16,120 bases of DNA from Clostridiales bacterium (lineage in GTDB: Bacteria; Bacillota; Clostridia; Oscillospirales; QAMX01), in the NCBI GenBank assembly GCA_012514045.1, contig JAAZBA010000212.1:1-16120 (forward strand), in the 5' to 3' direction. Positions 15,016 to 16,120 of the stretch are shown in pieces. How positions within the stretch are numbered: position 1 is the first letter of the stretch; every line of letters begins with the position of its first letter. Made by a program: the position numbers and the translations under genes. The notes under the pieces were generated by a model, which was given only the letters and a program-made list of their open reading frames with translations, was not told the DNA's origin and did not search any database.

Positions 15016-15051
15016 AAAATACCGGCATCGTGAACTGATGCCGGTATTTTT
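15016..15051 (+). terminator. Intrinsic terminator of the permease operon
   Basis: A perfect 14-bp stem (15016-15029 with 15037-15050), AAAATACCGGCATC and its complement, encloses a 7-base loop. Its right arm ends in a TTTT run that extends one more T. It lies 12 bp after the LplC-like stop. Confidence 0.92.
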
Positions 15052-15215
15052 GCCATGTTGCATTTTGTAAAGCGAATACCCGAGGCTGATGCTTTATATC
15101 GGAGAATATGCGAAGAAATATTATTCCGAAAGGCACGGGCGGCGTTAAAAGAAGAATACGGCGCATGAGCGTAACATACGATAATACAGCACACGAGTAA
15201 CAGGAGGAGATGACA

Positions 15216-16120
15216 ATGGAAAAAGTAAGAATAGGGGTCATCGGCTGCGGCGGCATGGGCAAAGGAATCCATCTTCCCTCGCTGACCTCAATACCCGACT
15301 GTGAGGTCTGCGCGGTCTGCGACCTGGCACACGAAAAAGCCGACGCTATGGCAGAAAAGTATGGCATACCCCGCACATATTATCTGCATACCGATCTGAT
15401 CGCGGGAGAGGCGGGACGGCTTGACGGTGTGGTATGTCTGGTGGAGCCTGACCGTATGTACCGGGTGGTATATGATTGTCTGAAAGCCGGCTTCAACGTG
15501 ATGATGGAGAAGCCCGCCGGCATAAACTCTTATCAGGCTGACTCGCTTGCCCGCACGGCGAAAGCGATGAATCTTAAACTGGCGGTGGCGATGAACCGGC
15601 GCCATATTCCCCTTGTAAAGGAGGTAATGCGCAGAATGGAGGAGCTGACCGAGATAAACGAGGTCGACGGCGTATTCATCAAGCACAGCGACATCGCGGC
15701 CTCCTGGCACTACATGGACGCCTATATGTCGGACATAATTCACGCGGTGGATTTGGTGCGCTGGCTCTCGGGCGGCACAAAACTCGCGAAGGCAGCAACC
15801 GTCTCCCGCGCCATAAACTCGCCTGTTGCCAACTCATGGCTCAGCGTCTTCACAATGGACAACGGAGTGGCGGGTACTCTCAGGGCAAATTATCAGACCG
15901 CAAGCCGGGTTCACACCTTCGAGGTTCACGGTCCCTCGGCGTCTGCTTACATCAGTCTGGGCTACGCCGAACAGTCATGTGAGGCGACAATTCTCACGTC
16001 AGCGTCAGGCAGCATATATTCCCGCGCGGCAGCGGGTTACATTCTCCCGGGCGTGATAAAGCTGGACGGCATTTCCCTTGCGGGGGGACAGGAGTATTAC
16101 GAATACTACGGCTACAAGTC
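15216..16120 (+). CDS. Gfo/Idh/MocA-family oxidoreductase, 3' end beyond the window
   Basis: The frame is open from ATG 15216 to the window edge (301 complete codons seen), so the gene is truncated by the window. The N-terminal Rossmann fold starts RIGVIGCGGMG (5-15), the NAD(P)-binding glycine motif. MMEKPAG (96-102) holds the catalytic EKP lysine K99, and DIIHAVDLVRWL (173-184) gives the H176/D179 pair typical of the family. Family members oxidise or reduce hydroxyl groups on sugars, inositols or related compounds with NAD(P). The substrate cannot be told. The ATG follows AGGAGG (15202-15207) at eight bases. It sits after a terminator, so it is a separate transcript from the permeases, but the sugar-related context fits. 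No clear promoter was seen in the 165-bp gap. Confidence 0.93.
   Translation, partial: MEKVRIGVIGCGGMGKGIHLPSLTSIPDCEVCAVCDLAHEKADAMAEKYGIPRTYYLHTDLIAGEAGRLDGVVCLVEPDRMYRVVYDCLKAGFNVMMEKPAGINSYQADSLARTAKAMNLKLAVAMNRRHIPLVKEVMRRMEELTEINEVDGVFIKHSDIAASWHYMDAYMSDIIHAVDLVRWLSGGTKLAKAATVSRAINSPVANSWLSVFTMDNGVAGTLRANYQTASRVHTFEVHGPSASAYISLGYAEQSCEATILTSASGSIYSRAAAGYILPGVIKLDGISLAGGQEYYEYYGYK

Overview
The window looks like a chromosomal segment of a low-to-mid GC Bacillota (Firmicutes), most likely a gut-type Clostridia. The reasons are strong AGGAGG ribosome binding sites, frequent TTG starts, a CtsR/McsA/McsB/ClpC cluster, an HrcA/CIRCE-controlled dnaK operon, a YloU-YloV pair and LplB/LplC-type sugar permeases. 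No rRNA, tRNA, mobile element or CRISPR array was seen. The lineage is inferred from gene content only.

Layout. Positions 1-287 are AT-rich, with a promoter for the first operon, a 12-bp direct repeat and an unrecognised, weakly supported partial reading frame leaving on the minus strand. At 288-2311 (+) lies a two-gene operon, an Asp23/Gls24 (YloU-like) protein and a FakA/YloV-type DAK2 protein. It ends at a hairpin (2344-2377) that probably also stops the convergent minus-strand operon.

From 12581 down to 2477, everything on the minus strand is one continuous protein-quality-control block of about 10 kb. First comes ctsR-mcsA-mcsB-clpC behind a sigma-A promoter with three CtsR heptads just after its start site. 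Then comes hrcA-grpE-dnaK-dnaJ behind a sigma-A promoter with a perfect CIRCE. The last gene is an unnamed one, placed 11 bp after dnaJ, with a restriction-endonuclease-like core and a C-terminal winged helix. CtsR and HrcA repress the two halves. McsA/McsB mark proteins with phospho-arginine for ClpC, and DnaK/DnaJ/GrpE refold. No clear terminator lies between clpC and the hrcA promoter.

Positions 12493-13090 are the divergent intergenic region. It holds the ctsR control region, an AT-rich stretch with repeated GCCAAA/GCAAAA elements, a strong extended -10 promoter and a leader of about 190 nt. The plus strand then carries two LplB/LplC-type permease genes (13091-15004), closed by a strong terminator. 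Neither a solute-binding protein nor an ATPase is present. The window ends inside a Gfo/Idh/MocA-family oxidoreductase gene (15216 to the edge).

Most genes belong to well-known families. The best leads are the nuclease-like protein at the end of the dnaK operon, the in-frame mcsB-TGA-clpC junction with a TTG start, the alternating pentamer palindromes over the hrcA promoter, and the structured leader of the permease operon.
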